This document shows positions 26,140 through 35,187 of a stretch of 64,000 bases of DNA, piece by piece; position 1 is the first letter of the stretch; the number at the start of each line of letters is the position of its first letter. The translations under genes were made by a program, and so were the position numbers. The DNA comes from Steroidobacter denitrificans (GTDB lineage Bacteria; Pseudomonadota; Gammaproteobacteria; Steroidobacterales; Steroidobacteraceae): contig NZ_CP011971.1 of assembly GCF_001579945.1 (NCBI RefSeq), positions 2,444,001-2,508,000 of the forward strand, written 5' to 3'. Below the pieces are notes generated by a model. The model had not been told where the DNA came from, made no database searches, and saw nothing but the letters and a program-made list of their open reading frames with translations.

Positions 26140-27929
26140 AGATCCGGCCCCACGATCACGTGGATGCGAAAGCCGTCGCCGAGTTCAGTCACCACCGGCT
26201 TGGCGACGTCCAGGCGCACGATGCCGATCGGCGATTTCCAGCGCAAGCCCACACCGACGCCGAGATTCAAATCGAAATCCGTATCGAAGGCGTCGCCTGC
26301 ATCGGCAAAGACCGCGGCACCCCAGTTCGGCACAAAGTAATGCTCATACTCGGCACCGGCGTAGGCCAGGAATTTGCCGCCGATCACCCCACCCGCGGCA
26401 TTCATCTCACCGATCTCCTTGAAGTCGAAGCCGCGCACCGAACGATCGCCCCCAGTGAAAAAGCGCAGCTCGGGCGGCAGCGCCCCGAAATCATCAACCA
26501 GCATCGCGCCCGCGCCGCCGTGAACGATGACACGGCCCTTGTCGCCCGCGCGGCGTATCCATTTGGCGTCCATGCTGATCTGCGCGAAGCTGGTATCGGC
26601 CAGCAAAGTCTCGAGCGCGCCGCGCGCCGCGAAGGTCAGCGAATAGCCCCGGGTCGCAAAAAAGAAATCGTCCGCCCGCTTGCGGCTCAATACGCCCTCG
26701 GCAAACAACAGGCTGGAGTTGTGTCGTTCATCGGCGATCTCGAAATCGCCCGCCAGATACTGCAGTCCAAGGGTGCGCACGAAGCCGCGCCAGTCGCGCG
26801 AGTCGTTCGCCGCCAGCCGCAGCATGCGCGAGCGGCTCGAATCCGTCTCTTCGTCGCGATATGCCGCACCGAAGTTGTAGCTGCGGTTGTCCGGCCCTGG
26901 CCGCGGGATCGTGTACTGGGTGCCGATCCCCTGGACGCGCTGTGAATACTCCATGTCGGCCTTGAACTTGTGACCCTTGCGGTTGACCCAGCGCCGGTCG
27001 ATGCCGAAGCGCACGCCCGGCCCGGTGTCGGTACTCATGTAGACACCGGCGGTGTACAAGGTGCGCTTGGCGGGGATCACCAGTACATCGACCGGCACCC
27101 GGCCATCCGCCGCCGCCTCGATCACGGGCTGGACGCCGACACTGGAAAAATAGTCCGCATCGACCAGGCGCTGCTGGAACACGAGCAACTGATCGGCCGA
27201 ATAGAAATCGCCTTCCTCCCAGGGAATGTAGCGCTCCAGGAAACCCTCGCGGAACTGTGCGGGCGAGAAGCGCACCTCCGAGAACCGATAGCGCTCGCCC
27301 GTTGCCCATTCCAGGTCGATGTCCGCCGTGGCATCGCGACGGGACACGCCGACACGATGTGTGATCAACTGAACATCCAGGAATCCCGACTCGCGCAGGG
27401 CGGCGTCGATCCGAGCCTTGCTGGCCTCGTACAGACCATGGTCCAGTATCTCGCCGATACCGGGCTCGAACGCCTGGATGGCGGCCTGTACGGAGGGCAG
27501 CTGCGCCGCGGGGAAGCCGGCACCCGTCCGGCCTTGGTTCGCGCCGTCCGGCGCCGAGGAGTCTGCGCTCATCCGGATATCCCGCTGCACGACCTTCACC
27601 GGAGCGCCTGCATCGACCACGAAGAGCGCCCTGAAGAGCCCCCCGTCCGCAGCCTTCAATTCACTCCTGACCTGCGCCTGATAGTAGCCGTACGGCTCCA
27701 GCGCCTTGCGGATCTGTTCCTCGCCACGAATGAAAAGCCGGTGTATCTGGGCCGGTGAGGGGTCGCGTCCAATGTACTGGGTGAGTTCCAGACCGGCGCG
27801 GGCCGCCGCATCGAGTTCAGCGGGCAGCCCTTGGATATCCACACCGATTCCCGCACCCTGCGCTTCCAGAGTACCTGCCAGCAACAGGATCGCGAGGCGC
27901 GTATTGTAGAACCGGAAAAAGTCGAGCAT
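26136..27929 (-). CDS. tamA: Translocation and assembly module subunit TamA (Omp85 family)
   Basis: A 597-residue outer-membrane protein: a signal sequence (RLAILLLAGTLEAQG), three POTRA-type periplasmic repeats across roughly residues 30-270, and a C-terminal Omp85 beta-barrel with FFTGGDRSVRGFDF as the conserved lid-loop VRGY/F motif. The frame opens at 27995, but the ATG at 27929 puts the signal peptide at the true N-terminus. It is coupled to tamB by an ATGA overlap. The 285 bases between this start and putA show no gene. Confidence 0.9.
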   Translation of the reverse strand: MLDFFRFYNTRLAILLLAGTLEAQGAGIGVDIQGLPAELDAAARAGLELTQYIGRDPSPAQIHRLFIRGEEQIRKALEPYGYYQAQVRSELKAADGGLFRALFVVDAGAPVKVVQRDIRMSADSSAPDGANQGRTGAGFPAAQLPSVQAAIQAFEPGIGEILDHGLYEASKARIDAALRESGFLDVQLITHRVGVSRRDATADIDLEWATGERYRFSEVRFSPAQFREGFLERYIPWEEGDFYSADQLLVFQQRLVDADYFSSVGVQPVIEAAADGRVPVDVLVIPAKRTLYTAGVYMSTDTGPGVRFGIDRRWVNRKGHKFKADMEYSQRVQGIGTQYTIPRPGPDNRSYNFGAAYRDEETDSSRSRMLRLAANDSRDWRGFVRTLGLQYLAGDFEIADERHNSSLLFAEGVLSRKRADDFFFATRGYSLTFAARGALETLLADTSFAQISMDAKWIRRAGDKGRVIVHGGAGAMLVDDFGALPPELRFFTGGDRSVRGFDFKEIGEMNAAGGVIGGKFLAYAGAEYEHYFVPNWGAAVFADAGDAFDTDFDLNLGVGVGLRWKSPIGIVRLDVAKPVVTELGDGFRIHVIVGPDL

Positions 27930-28214
27930 GGACCGGCGCGAAACCTGGAACGATGTCTGGGGAATGACACCGAGCCCCGGCAATCCCATGGGCAAGCGGC
28001 GAGAGGTTCGAAGAGTACCTGAGTTGCCGCGGCCGATTCCAGCAACGTCCGCTCAGGGACGATGGGGCAAGACGCTGTACCGCTGCCGGCAAGCGGCACT
28101 AGATCCTTCCGGCCGTCCGCACGCGCAAGCGTGCCGACCATGTTCCACGTCGGGGTCGGGGCAAACACGCCTGGAGCCGTTCGCCCCATCCAGCACGGCC
28201 GGGAAAAGAGTTGC

Positions 28215-31200
28215 TCAGTCATCCCCCAGGCGCAGCAAGGTGATATTGCCGCCCGTCGCCGCGGTATTGACCGATAAGACCCGCTCGGCGGCGAAGCGCG
28301 GTAGATACAGCGGCCCGCCCGCCTTGGGCCCGGTGCCCGACAGGCCGTGCCCGCCGAAAGGCTGCACACCGACGACCGCCCCGATCATATTGCGGTTGAC
28401 ATAGACATTCCCCGCCATGGACGCATCGAATATCCGGCGCGACATGGCTTCGATCCGGGTGTGCACGCCCAGCGTCAGGCCAAAGCCGGTGGCGCGCAGC
28501 TGCGCCAGATGCTTCTCCAGATCGCGCAGGCGAAAGCGCACCACGTGCAGCAGCGGACCGAAGTGCTCCTGCTCGAGCCGGCGGATGGAGTCGATCTCGA
28601 ACAAATGCGGAGCGACGAACGTACCGCGCGCGCAGGCTTCGCCCAGGCGCGAGACATGCAGCAGCCGCCCCTCCGCCTGCAACGCCTCGACATGCGCCAG
28701 CAGAGCCTTGCGTGCCGGCTCGTCGATGACCGGTCCGACATCGGTCGACAGCAGCCCCGGATCGCCGACGCTCAGTTCATCCATGGCGCCCGTGAGCATC
28801 TCGATGATGCCGTCGGCGACCTCGTCCTGCAGATACAGCACGCGCAAGGCCGAGCAGCGCTGACCGGCGGAGTGGAAGGCCGAGCGCACGACATCGTCGA
28901 CGACCTGTTCCGGCAGCGCCGTGGAATCCACGAACATGGCATTCTGGCCGCCGGTCTCCGCGATCAGGGGAATGATCGCACCGCGCCGCGCCGCCAGCGT
29001 CTTCGCGATCAGCTTGGCCGTCGCCGTCGACCCTGTCAGAGCCGCTCCCGCGATGCGCTCATCCGCCACCAGCGCCGCGCCGACCATCTCGCCCGTGCCC
29101 GGCAGCAGATGCAAGACGTCGTACGGCACACCGGCGCGATGCAGCAGCTCGATCGCCTCGGCGGCGATCAGCGGCGTCTGCTCTGCGGGTTTGGCCAGCA
29201 CCGCATTACCCGCAGCCAGGGCGGCCGTCACCTGGCCCAGAAAGATGGCCAGCGGGAAATTCCAGGGACTGATGCAAACAAAGGCGCCGCGCCCATGCAG
29301 ACTGTACAGGTTCTGCTCCCCCGTCGGCCCCGGCAGTAGATGCGCCGCACCGAACCGGCAGCGCGCCTGCTGCGCATAGTAACGACAGAAATCCACCGCC
29401 TCGCGGCACTCGGCCAGCGCATCGTCCACGGTCTTGCCCGCCTCGCGCACCAGCAGCGACAAGAATCGCTCGCGGCCGGCCTCCAGCGCATCGGCGGCAC
29501 GCTCCAGCACCGCGGCACGTGCCTCCGCCCCCTGGGCATCCCAGGCGGCATAGTTGCTCACCGCGGCATCCAGTGCCCGGTCCAAATCGGCGGATGTCGC
29601 ATCCCATACATGGCCGACGATATCGGTATGATCGGCTGGATTGGTGATGGCCAGGCGGCCTCGCCCGGTGACCGCACCCGAAACGATCGGTCCCGCCGCC
29701 CACTGCCGATTCTTCAGCGCACCCAGCTTCGCCAGCAGCGCAGCCGTTTCCTGCGGATCGTTCAGATCCAAACCTGTCGAATTGCGCCTTGTTGACAAGT
29801 TATCGGACAGGAATGGATTTTCCGCATTGATATCCTGGCCGCAGGGCGCTTCTGCAGACGCTCCCTCATAAAGCGCGCAAGGCAGCGGGATCTTCGGATT
29901 CGGGAGTGAGGGCAGCGAAAGAATCCGGGCGACCGGATCCTCGACCAGCCGCTCGATCGCAGTGCGTTCGTCCATGAAGCGATTGACGAAGGAACTGTTC
30001 GCGCCGTTCTCGAGCAGGCGGCGGACCAGGTAGGCCAACAAATCCCGGTGAGCGCCGACCGGCGCATAGACACGCACCTGCGGTAGATCCGGCACCTGAT
30101 CGCGAACCGCCGAGTACAGCAGCTCACCCATGCCATGCAGGCGCTGGAACTCGAAGTCGCGGCGTTCGCCCGCCATCTGCAGCACGCCGGCGATGGTGTG
30201 CGCGTTGTGGGTGGCGAACTGCGGATAGAACACCTCCGGATGTGCCAGCGCCTTGCGGGCGCACGCCAGGTAGCATAGATCGGTCGACATCTTGCGAGTA
30301 AAGACCGGATAACCCGCCACGCCCAGTTCCTGGGCACGCTTGATCTCGGTATCCCAATAGGCGCCCTTCACCAGGCGCAGCATGAAGCGCCGGCCGGTAT
30401 CGCGCCCCAGCGCGATCAGCCAGTCCAGCAAGGCCGGCGCGCGCTTGGAATAGCATTGCACTGCCAGCCCGAGCCCCTGCCAGTGCGCCAACTCGCGATC
30501 CCGCGCCAGCGCTTCGATGAATTCCAGCGATAGATCCAGGCGCGCAGCCTCCTCGGCATCGATCGTCATGGAGATGCCGCCGGCGCACGCCTGCAGCGCC
30601 AGCCGGCGCAGCCGCGGCAGCATCTCCCGCAGTACACGTGTTTGATTGGCGTAGTCGTAGCGAGGATGCAGCGCCGACAACTTCACGGATACGCCGTGTG
30701 CGGCATAGACATCACCGCGGGCCGCCGCTGCCGTCACGTCGATGGAACGGCTGTAGGACTCGAAGTAGCGCTGCGCATCCGCCGCCGTGCGCGCGCCCTC
30801 ACCCAACATGTCGAACGACGCCACGCAGTGCGTCTGCTGCGCCTTGTCCAGGGCTTCCTCGATCGTTCGTCCCAGTACGAACTCGTTGCCCATGATCTTC
30901 ATGGCCTGGCGTGTCGCGGCGCGCACGACCGGCTCGCCCAGTCGATTGACCAGCGAGCGCAGCAGACCGTTGTCCTGACCCGATAGGCGCGTATCCAGCG
31001 CCACGATGCCGCTCGACAGCATCAGTGCACGAGTCGCCGCGTTGACGACGGTCGAATCCGATTGCGAGCGATGTGCCGACCATGCGCCCGAGCGCAACTT
31101 CTCGGCGATCAGATTATCGGCCGTCTGGGCATCAGGGACACGCAGCAACGCCTCCGCCAGGCACAGCAACGCGATACCCTCATCGCTCGACAAGCCGTAC

Positions 31201-31514
31201 TCCTGCAGAAAGACTTCCAGCACGCCACGCTCTCCTTTGCGCGCACGTGTCCGGCTCACGAAGCGGCTCGCCTGCGCCACCATCCGCGTACGGTCGGCCT
31301 GCGACAACTGCACGGCCGCAAGCAATGCGTTCACGGCCTGCGTCTCCTCCGTATACAACGCCGACCGAAACGCGGCCCGCAAGGCAGCCAGATTTCCGGG
31401 ACGTGGGTGTTCGGACGGCGGCGGCACCGCAGGATGCAGTGCCGCAGGGACAGAAGAGACGGGGCGCACGGGTGATGACGGCGGCGGCGGAGTTCGAGGA
31501 GGAGGCGTATCCAT
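28215..31514 (-). CDS. putA: Bifunctional proline dehydrogenase / P5C dehydrogenase PutA
   Basis: A 1099-residue PutA oxidising proline to glutamate. The FAD-dependent proline dehydrogenase barrel occupies roughly residues 190-490 (RLVKGAYWDTEIKRAQ). The aldehyde dehydrogenase half follows with ALTGSTATAK, LIAETGGQNAM and catalytic Cys in SAGQRCSAL near residue 884. The E. coli N-terminal ribbon-helix-helix DNA-binding domain is absent; instead the first 40 residues are Pro/Ser-rich. The protein should therefore not repress its own gene, and the divergent Lrp-type regulator is the probable controller. Confidence 0.93.
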   Translation of the reverse strand: MDTPPPRTPPPPSSPVRPVSSVPAALHPAVPPPSEHPRPGNLAALRAAFRSALYTEETQAVNALLAAVQLSQADRTRMVAQASRFVSRTRARKGERGVLEVFLQEYGLSSDEGIALLCLAEALLRVPDAQTADNLIAEKLRSGAWSAHRSQSDSTVVNAATRALMLSSGIVALDTRLSGQDNGLLRSLVNRLGEPVVRAATRQAMKIMGNEFVLGRTIEEALDKAQQTHCVASFDMLGEGARTAADAQRYFESYSRSIDVTAAAARGDVYAAHGVSVKLSALHPRYDYANQTRVLREMLPRLRRLALQACAGGISMTIDAEEAARLDLSLEFIEALARDRELAHWQGLGLAVQCYSKRAPALLDWLIALGRDTGRRFMLRLVKGAYWDTEIKRAQELGVAGYPVFTRKMSTDLCYLACARKALAHPEVFYPQFATHNAHTIAGVLQMAGERRDFEFQRLHGMGELLYSAVRDQVPDLPQVRVYAPVGAHRDLLAYLVRRLLENGANSSFVNRFMDERTAIERLVEDPVARILSLPSLPNPKIPLPCALYEGASAEAPCGQDINAENPFLSDNLSTRRNSTGLDLNDPQETAALLAKLGALKNRQWAAGPIVSGAVTGRGRLAITNPADHTDIVGHVWDATSADLDRALDAAVSNYAAWDAQGAEARAAVLERAADALEAGRERFLSLLVREAGKTVDDALAECREAVDFCRYYAQQARCRFGAAHLLPGPTGEQNLYSLHGRGAFVCISPWNFPLAIFLGQVTAALAAGNAVLAKPAEQTPLIAAEAIELLHRAGVPYDVLHLLPGTGEMVGAALVADERIAGAALTGSTATAKLIAKTLAARRGAIIPLIAETGGQNAMFVDSTALPEQVVDDVVRSAFHSAGQRCSALRVLYLQDEVADGIIEMLTGAMDELSVGDPGLLSTDVGPVIDEPARKALLAHVEALQAEGRLLHVSRLGEACARGTFVAPHLFEIDSIRRLEQEHFGPLLHVVRFRLRDLEKHLAQLRATGFGLTLGVHTRIEAMSRRIFDASMAGNVYVNRNMIGAVVGVQPFGGHGLSGTGPKAGGPLYLPRFAAERVLSVNTAATGGNITLLRLGDD

Positions 31515-31651
31515 ATCGAAGTACCTGGGTCGAGATGCCTGGATCGAAATGCATCGTTAAGATGCCACCAGTCACAGAGAATAGTTCTCCATTTAATAAT
31601 CTTGAGTAGTCATTTATCCTATAAATACACTCGAGAAAGGGAATCATTCCA
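31515..31651. promoter_or_regulatory. AT-rich divergent control region of putA and its regulator
   Basis: The 137-base intergenic segment is clearly AT-richer than the genes around it, especially 31585-31630 (TTTAATAATC, CATTTATCCTATAAAT). That suits a Lrp-family binding region serving both promoters. The regulator has a good ribosome site (AAAGGGA). No -35/-10 pair was spaced convincingly on either strand. Confidence 0.4.
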
Positions 31652-32158
31652 ATGAAGCGGGAACCGCGGCTGGATCTCATCGATCGCAAAATTCTGCAAA
31701 TCCTGCAACGTGACGGACGGATCGCCAACGTGGACCTGGCGCGGCACATCCACCTGAGTGCTACGCCATGTTTCGAACGGGTGCGGCGGCTGGAAGACAG
31801 CGGCTACATTCAGCGCTACGTCGCCCAGCTCGACCCGCGGAAACTCGGTCTGGGGCTGCTGGCTTTCGTCGAAGTATCCCTGGACAAGACCAATCCCGAG
31901 GCGTTCGCCGCCTTCGGCAGAACCATAGCCGACATGCAGGAAGTCCAGGAATGCCACATGGTTGCCGGCGGGTTTGACTATCTGCTGAAGCTGCGTGTGA
32001 CGGACATGTCCGCCTATCGCCGTTTTCTCGGCGAGCGTGTTTCCTCACTGCCCGGTGTGAGCCGCACCCATACCTATTTCGTCATGGAGGAAGTCAAGGC
32101 CACACAAGAAATCGCCATAGCGGCATCGAACCCGAAACCGCTTCCGGCGGCGGGATGA
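31652..32158 (+). CDS. Lrp/AsnC family regulator, putative activator of putA
   Basis: A 168-residue regulator. The N-terminal helix-turn-helix is LDLIDRKILQILQRDGRI with recognition helix SATPCFERVRRLE, and an AsnC effector domain follows (MVAGGFDYLLKLRV, SSLPGVSRTHT). The sequence is close to the Lrp/PutR/BkdR group that activates divergent proline or branched-chain amino-acid catabolic genes. The divergent putA supports a proline-responsive role (inferred). The tail after residue 150 is short and Ala/Pro-rich. Confidence 0.88.
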   Translation: MKREPRLDLIDRKILQILQRDGRIANVDLARHIHLSATPCFERVRRLEDSGYIQRYVAQLDPRKLGLGLLAFVEVSLDKTNPEAFAAFGRTIADMQEVQECHMVAGGFDYLLKLRVTDMSAYRRFLGERVSSLPGVSRTHTYFVMEEVKATQEIAIAASNPKPLPAAG

Positions 32159-32163
32159 AACTT

Positions 32164-32193
32164 CCGGCAGCGCGTCGACCGGCAGCGCGTCGA
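32164..32193. repeat. 15-bp tandem duplication
   Basis: Two perfect adjacent copies of CCGGCAGCGCGTCGA just after the Lrp-type gene, followed by a decayed third copy (CCGGCAGCAGATCG). The 140 bases between convergent genes show nothing else. Confidence 0.8.
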
Positions 32194-32298
32194 TGCTCCC
32201 GGCAGCAGATCGTTACTCCCGCCGGCTGACCAAAAATCGACGACCCTTACAGCAGGTCGATGATCCTCGTATCTATCCTTACAAGATCAATTGACGAA

Positions 32299-33303
32299 TC
32301 AATCGACACTCAAGACGATCTTGCCGATATGCTGGCCACTTTCCATGTAGGCATGCGCCTGCGCGGCCTGCTCCAGGGGAAAAACCTTGTCCACCACGGG
32401 CCGCAGCCTGCCGTCGGCAAGCCTCGGCCAGACATGCTGCAGCAGCTGCGCCTTGATCTCCCGCTTGAACGCCGCCGGACGCGGCCGCAGGGTTGAACCG
32501 GTAATCGTCAAGCGCCGCTGCATGACGCGCAGCACATCGACCTCGCCCTTGATACCCCCCTGGGTGGCAATCATCACCAGGCGGCCTTCATCCGCCAACA
32601 CCTGTACATTGCGCGACAAATAACTGCCGCCGATCATGTCCAACACCACATCGACGCCGCGATTCGCAGTCAGAGCGGCGATCTCGGCGACGAAATCCTC
32701 GCTTTTGTAGTTGATCGCGCGTGTCGCACCCAGTTGTTCGCAGTATCGGCAGCGTGCATCCGTGCCCGCCGTAACATAGGTCGTATGCCCCATCGATGCC
32801 GCCAGCTGGAGCGCCGTCACCCCGATGCCGCTGGCGCCGCCATGAATCAGCAGGCTCTCCCCCTGGCGCAGCCGGCCGAACATGAACACATTGCTCCAGA
32901 CGGTAAAGTAGGCTTCCGGAAGACTGGCCGCCTCGATCATGCCGAGCGAACCTGGGACGGGCAGCACCTGGCCGGCATCCACGGTGCAGTACTGCGCATA
33001 GCCGCCGCCTTGCAGCAGCGCACATACCGCATCGCCAGCGGTGAATTCCGTAACTGCATCACCCACCGCCACGATCCTGCCCGCCGCTTCCAGGCCGGGA
33101 TTCGCCGGCGCGCCCGGCGGTGGCGGATAGCGCCCGCGCCGCTGCAAAAGATCGGCGCGGTTCAGGCCCGCAGCCGCCACCCTGATGAGCACCTCCGTCG
33201 GCTCCGGGGCGGGTACCGGGCGATCGAGAAACTCCAGCGCTTCCGGTCCACCCGGTTGCGGCGCATCGATCACCTTCATGCTCATCGGCAAGTCGCTCAC
33301 CAC
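32299..33303 (-). CDS. NAD(P)H quinone oxidoreductase, zinc-independent MDR family
   Basis: A 334-residue medium-chain dehydrogenase/reductase. The N-terminal part has GLNRADLLQRRGRYPPPPGAP, typical of the PIG3/TP53I3-like quinone oxidoreductase branch, and lacks the structural-zinc cysteines. The nucleotide-binding motif is LIHGGASGIGVTALQLA. It reduces quinones using NADPH. A GTG at 33303 with AGGGAAG upstream gives the best start. It is 65 bases upstream of the lpdA stop on the other side and is probably unrelated to the PDH genes. Confidence 0.85.
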   Translation of the reverse strand: MVSDLPMSMKVIDAPQPGGPEALEFLDRPVPAPEPTEVLIRVAAAGLNRADLLQRRGRYPPPPGAPANPGLEAAGRIVAVGDAVTEFTAGDAVCALLQGGGYAQYCTVDAGQVLPVPGSLGMIEAASLPEAYFTVWSNVFMFGRLRQGESLLIHGGASGIGVTALQLAASMGHTTYVTAGTDARCRYCEQLGATRAINYKSEDFVAEIAALTANRGVDVVLDMIGGSYLSRNVQVLADEGRLVMIATQGGIKGEVDVLRVMQRRLTITGSTLRPRPAAFKREIKAQLLQHVWPRLADGRLRPVVDKVFPLEQAAQAHAYMESGQHIGKIVLSVD

Positions 33304-33367
33304 TATGCTTCCCTGTATTTTCCAACGCCGCGAATATTACATTCGAGCGTTTGACGTAAAACTCAAC

Positions 33368-35155
33368 CTATTTCTTTCCTGGGATATAGAGATCCGTCAA
33401 CACGCCCTCGAAGGCTTCCGCCGCGAACATGATCGTCTCGGACAAGGTCGGGTGGGGATGAATCGTCAGGCCAAGATCGTGGGCATCGCTGCCCATCTCG
33501 ATGGCCAACGCCACCTCGGAAATCAAATCTCCGGCATGAGGCCCCACGATGCCGCCGCCGATGACCCGGCGCGTCACCGGATCGAACAGCAGCTTGGTGC
33601 TGCCCTCCTCGCGCCCCAGCGACAAGGAACGGCCGCTGGCGGCCCAGGGAAAGCTGGCCTTTTCATACGGAACGCCCTTCGCCCTGGCATCCGTTTCGGT
33701 CAGACCCACCCAGGCGATCTCGGGATCCGTGTAGGCCACCGATGGAATCACGCGCGCATCGAAGGCGCGCTTTTCGCCGTGGGCCACTTCGGCGGCGATC
33801 TTTGCTTCATGGGACGCCTTGTGAGCCAGCATCGGTGGACCGACGATATCCCCGATCGCGAAGATATGCGGCACGTTGGTGCGCATCTGCAGATCGACCG
33901 GGATGTAGCCGCGCTCGTCCACATGCACGCCTGCGACCTCGGCGCCGATGTTGCGGCCGTTCGGACTACGCCCCACGGCGATCAGTACCTTGTCGTAGAT
34001 CTCGGGCTGCGGCGCCGACTCGCCTGCGAACGTGACTCGCAGACCTCGCTTCAACGCCTCGATCTTGGCGAGCTTGGTCTTCAACAAGATGCGTTCGTAG
34101 CGTTTCTCCAGGCGTTTCTGTAGAGGCCGCACCAGGTCGCGATCGCAGCCGGGTATCAGCCCGTCCGTCAGTTCCACGACGCTGACATTCACGCCCAACG
34201 CCTCATAGACCGTCGCCATTTCCAGGCCGATGATGCCGCCGCCCACGACCAACAGACGCTTGGGCAGATCCAACTCCAGCGCGCCGCTGGAATCGATGAT
34301 ACGAGGATCATCCGGCAACCCGGGCAGGCGGATCGGCTCCGAGCCCGCCGCGATGATGCATTGGCCGAAGCTCACGCGGCACACGCCGTCCGCGGACCTG
34401 GCTTCCTGCGGCGGTGTCGCGCCCGTGGGGAGATGATCCTCGGCAACTTCGATCTCATGCGCCGACACGAATCGCCCGCTGCCGCGGATCACCTGCACCT
34501 TGCGCTGCTTCGCCAGCCCCGCCAGGCCGCCGGTCAGACGCGCGATGATCCCGTTCTTCCAGTCCCGCAACTTGGATGCATCGATCTTCGGCTTGCCGAA
34601 AGTGATACCGGCACGCTCGATCTCCCGCGCCTCCTCGATCATCTTCGCCGCATGCAGCAACGCCTTGGACGGGATACAGCCGACGTTCAGACATACACCG
34701 CCCAGCACCGGCCAGCGCTCGATGAGCGCCACCTTCATGCCTAGATCCGCGGCACGGAATGCAGCCGTGTAGCCGCCCGGTCCCGCGCCCAGCACCACCA
34801 GATCATAATCATGGCTCGTCGCGTGATGCCCCGCATCTGATACCCCCGCGCCCCTTGCAAGCGCATGCTGCGTACCGGCGTCAGGCACGGCAGCGGTCGA
34901 AGATGCGGCCAGCGCCGGCGGCGACGCCTCCAGGATCAGAATCAGGCTGTCCTTCGACACCCGGTCGCCTTTTTTCAGCTGGATCGATTGCACGATGCCG
35001 GCTACCGGCGAGGGCACGTCCATCGCGGCCTTCTCGGTTTCCAGCGTGATCAGCGGGGTTTCCGCAGCAACCTGATCTCCCGGCTCTACCAGCACATCGA
35101 TGACTTCGACATCCTTGAAATCACCGATGTCGGGAACGCGGATTTCACTGGTCAT
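33368..35155 (-). CDS. lpdA: Dihydrolipoamide dehydrogenase with N-terminal lipoyl domain
   Basis: A 595-residue E3 subunit. Residues 1-78 are a lipoyl domain with the modification Lys in LETEKAAMD. After an Ala-rich linker comes the flavoprotein: FAD motif VVLGAGPGGYTAAFRAAD, redox pair GGVCLNVGCIPSKALL near 152-157 and the NAD motif VVGGGIIGLEMA, ending with HPHPTLSETI. It reoxidises the lipoyl groups of the pyruvate dehydrogenase complex. The frame reads far upstream into aceF, but the ATG at 35155 begins the lipoyl domain. It follows aceF by 32 bases. Confidence 0.93.
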   Translation of the reverse strand: MTSEIRVPDIGDFKDVEVIDVLVEPGDQVAAETPLITLETEKAAMDVPSPVAGIVQSIQLKKGDRVSKDSLILILEASPPALAASSTAAVPDAGTQHALARGAGVSDAGHHATSHDYDLVVLGAGPGGYTAAFRAADLGMKVALIERWPVLGGVCLNVGCIPSKALLHAAKMIEEAREIERAGITFGKPKIDASKLRDWKNGIIARLTGGLAGLAKQRKVQVIRGSGRFVSAHEIEVAEDHLPTGATPPQEARSADGVCRVSFGQCIIAAGSEPIRLPGLPDDPRIIDSSGALELDLPKRLLVVGGGIIGLEMATVYEALGVNVSVVELTDGLIPGCDRDLVRPLQKRLEKRYERILLKTKLAKIEALKRGLRVTFAGESAPQPEIYDKVLIAVGRSPNGRNIGAEVAGVHVDERGYIPVDLQMRTNVPHIFAIGDIVGPPMLAHKASHEAKIAAEVAHGEKRAFDARVIPSVAYTDPEIAWVGLTETDARAKGVPYEKASFPWAASGRSLSLGREEGSTKLLFDPVTRRVIGGGIVGPHAGDLISEVALAIEMGSDAHDLGLTIHPHPTLSETIMFAAEAFEGVLTDLYIPGKK

Positions 35156-35187
35156 GAGAACTCGATCACAATCACCGTAATGACGAT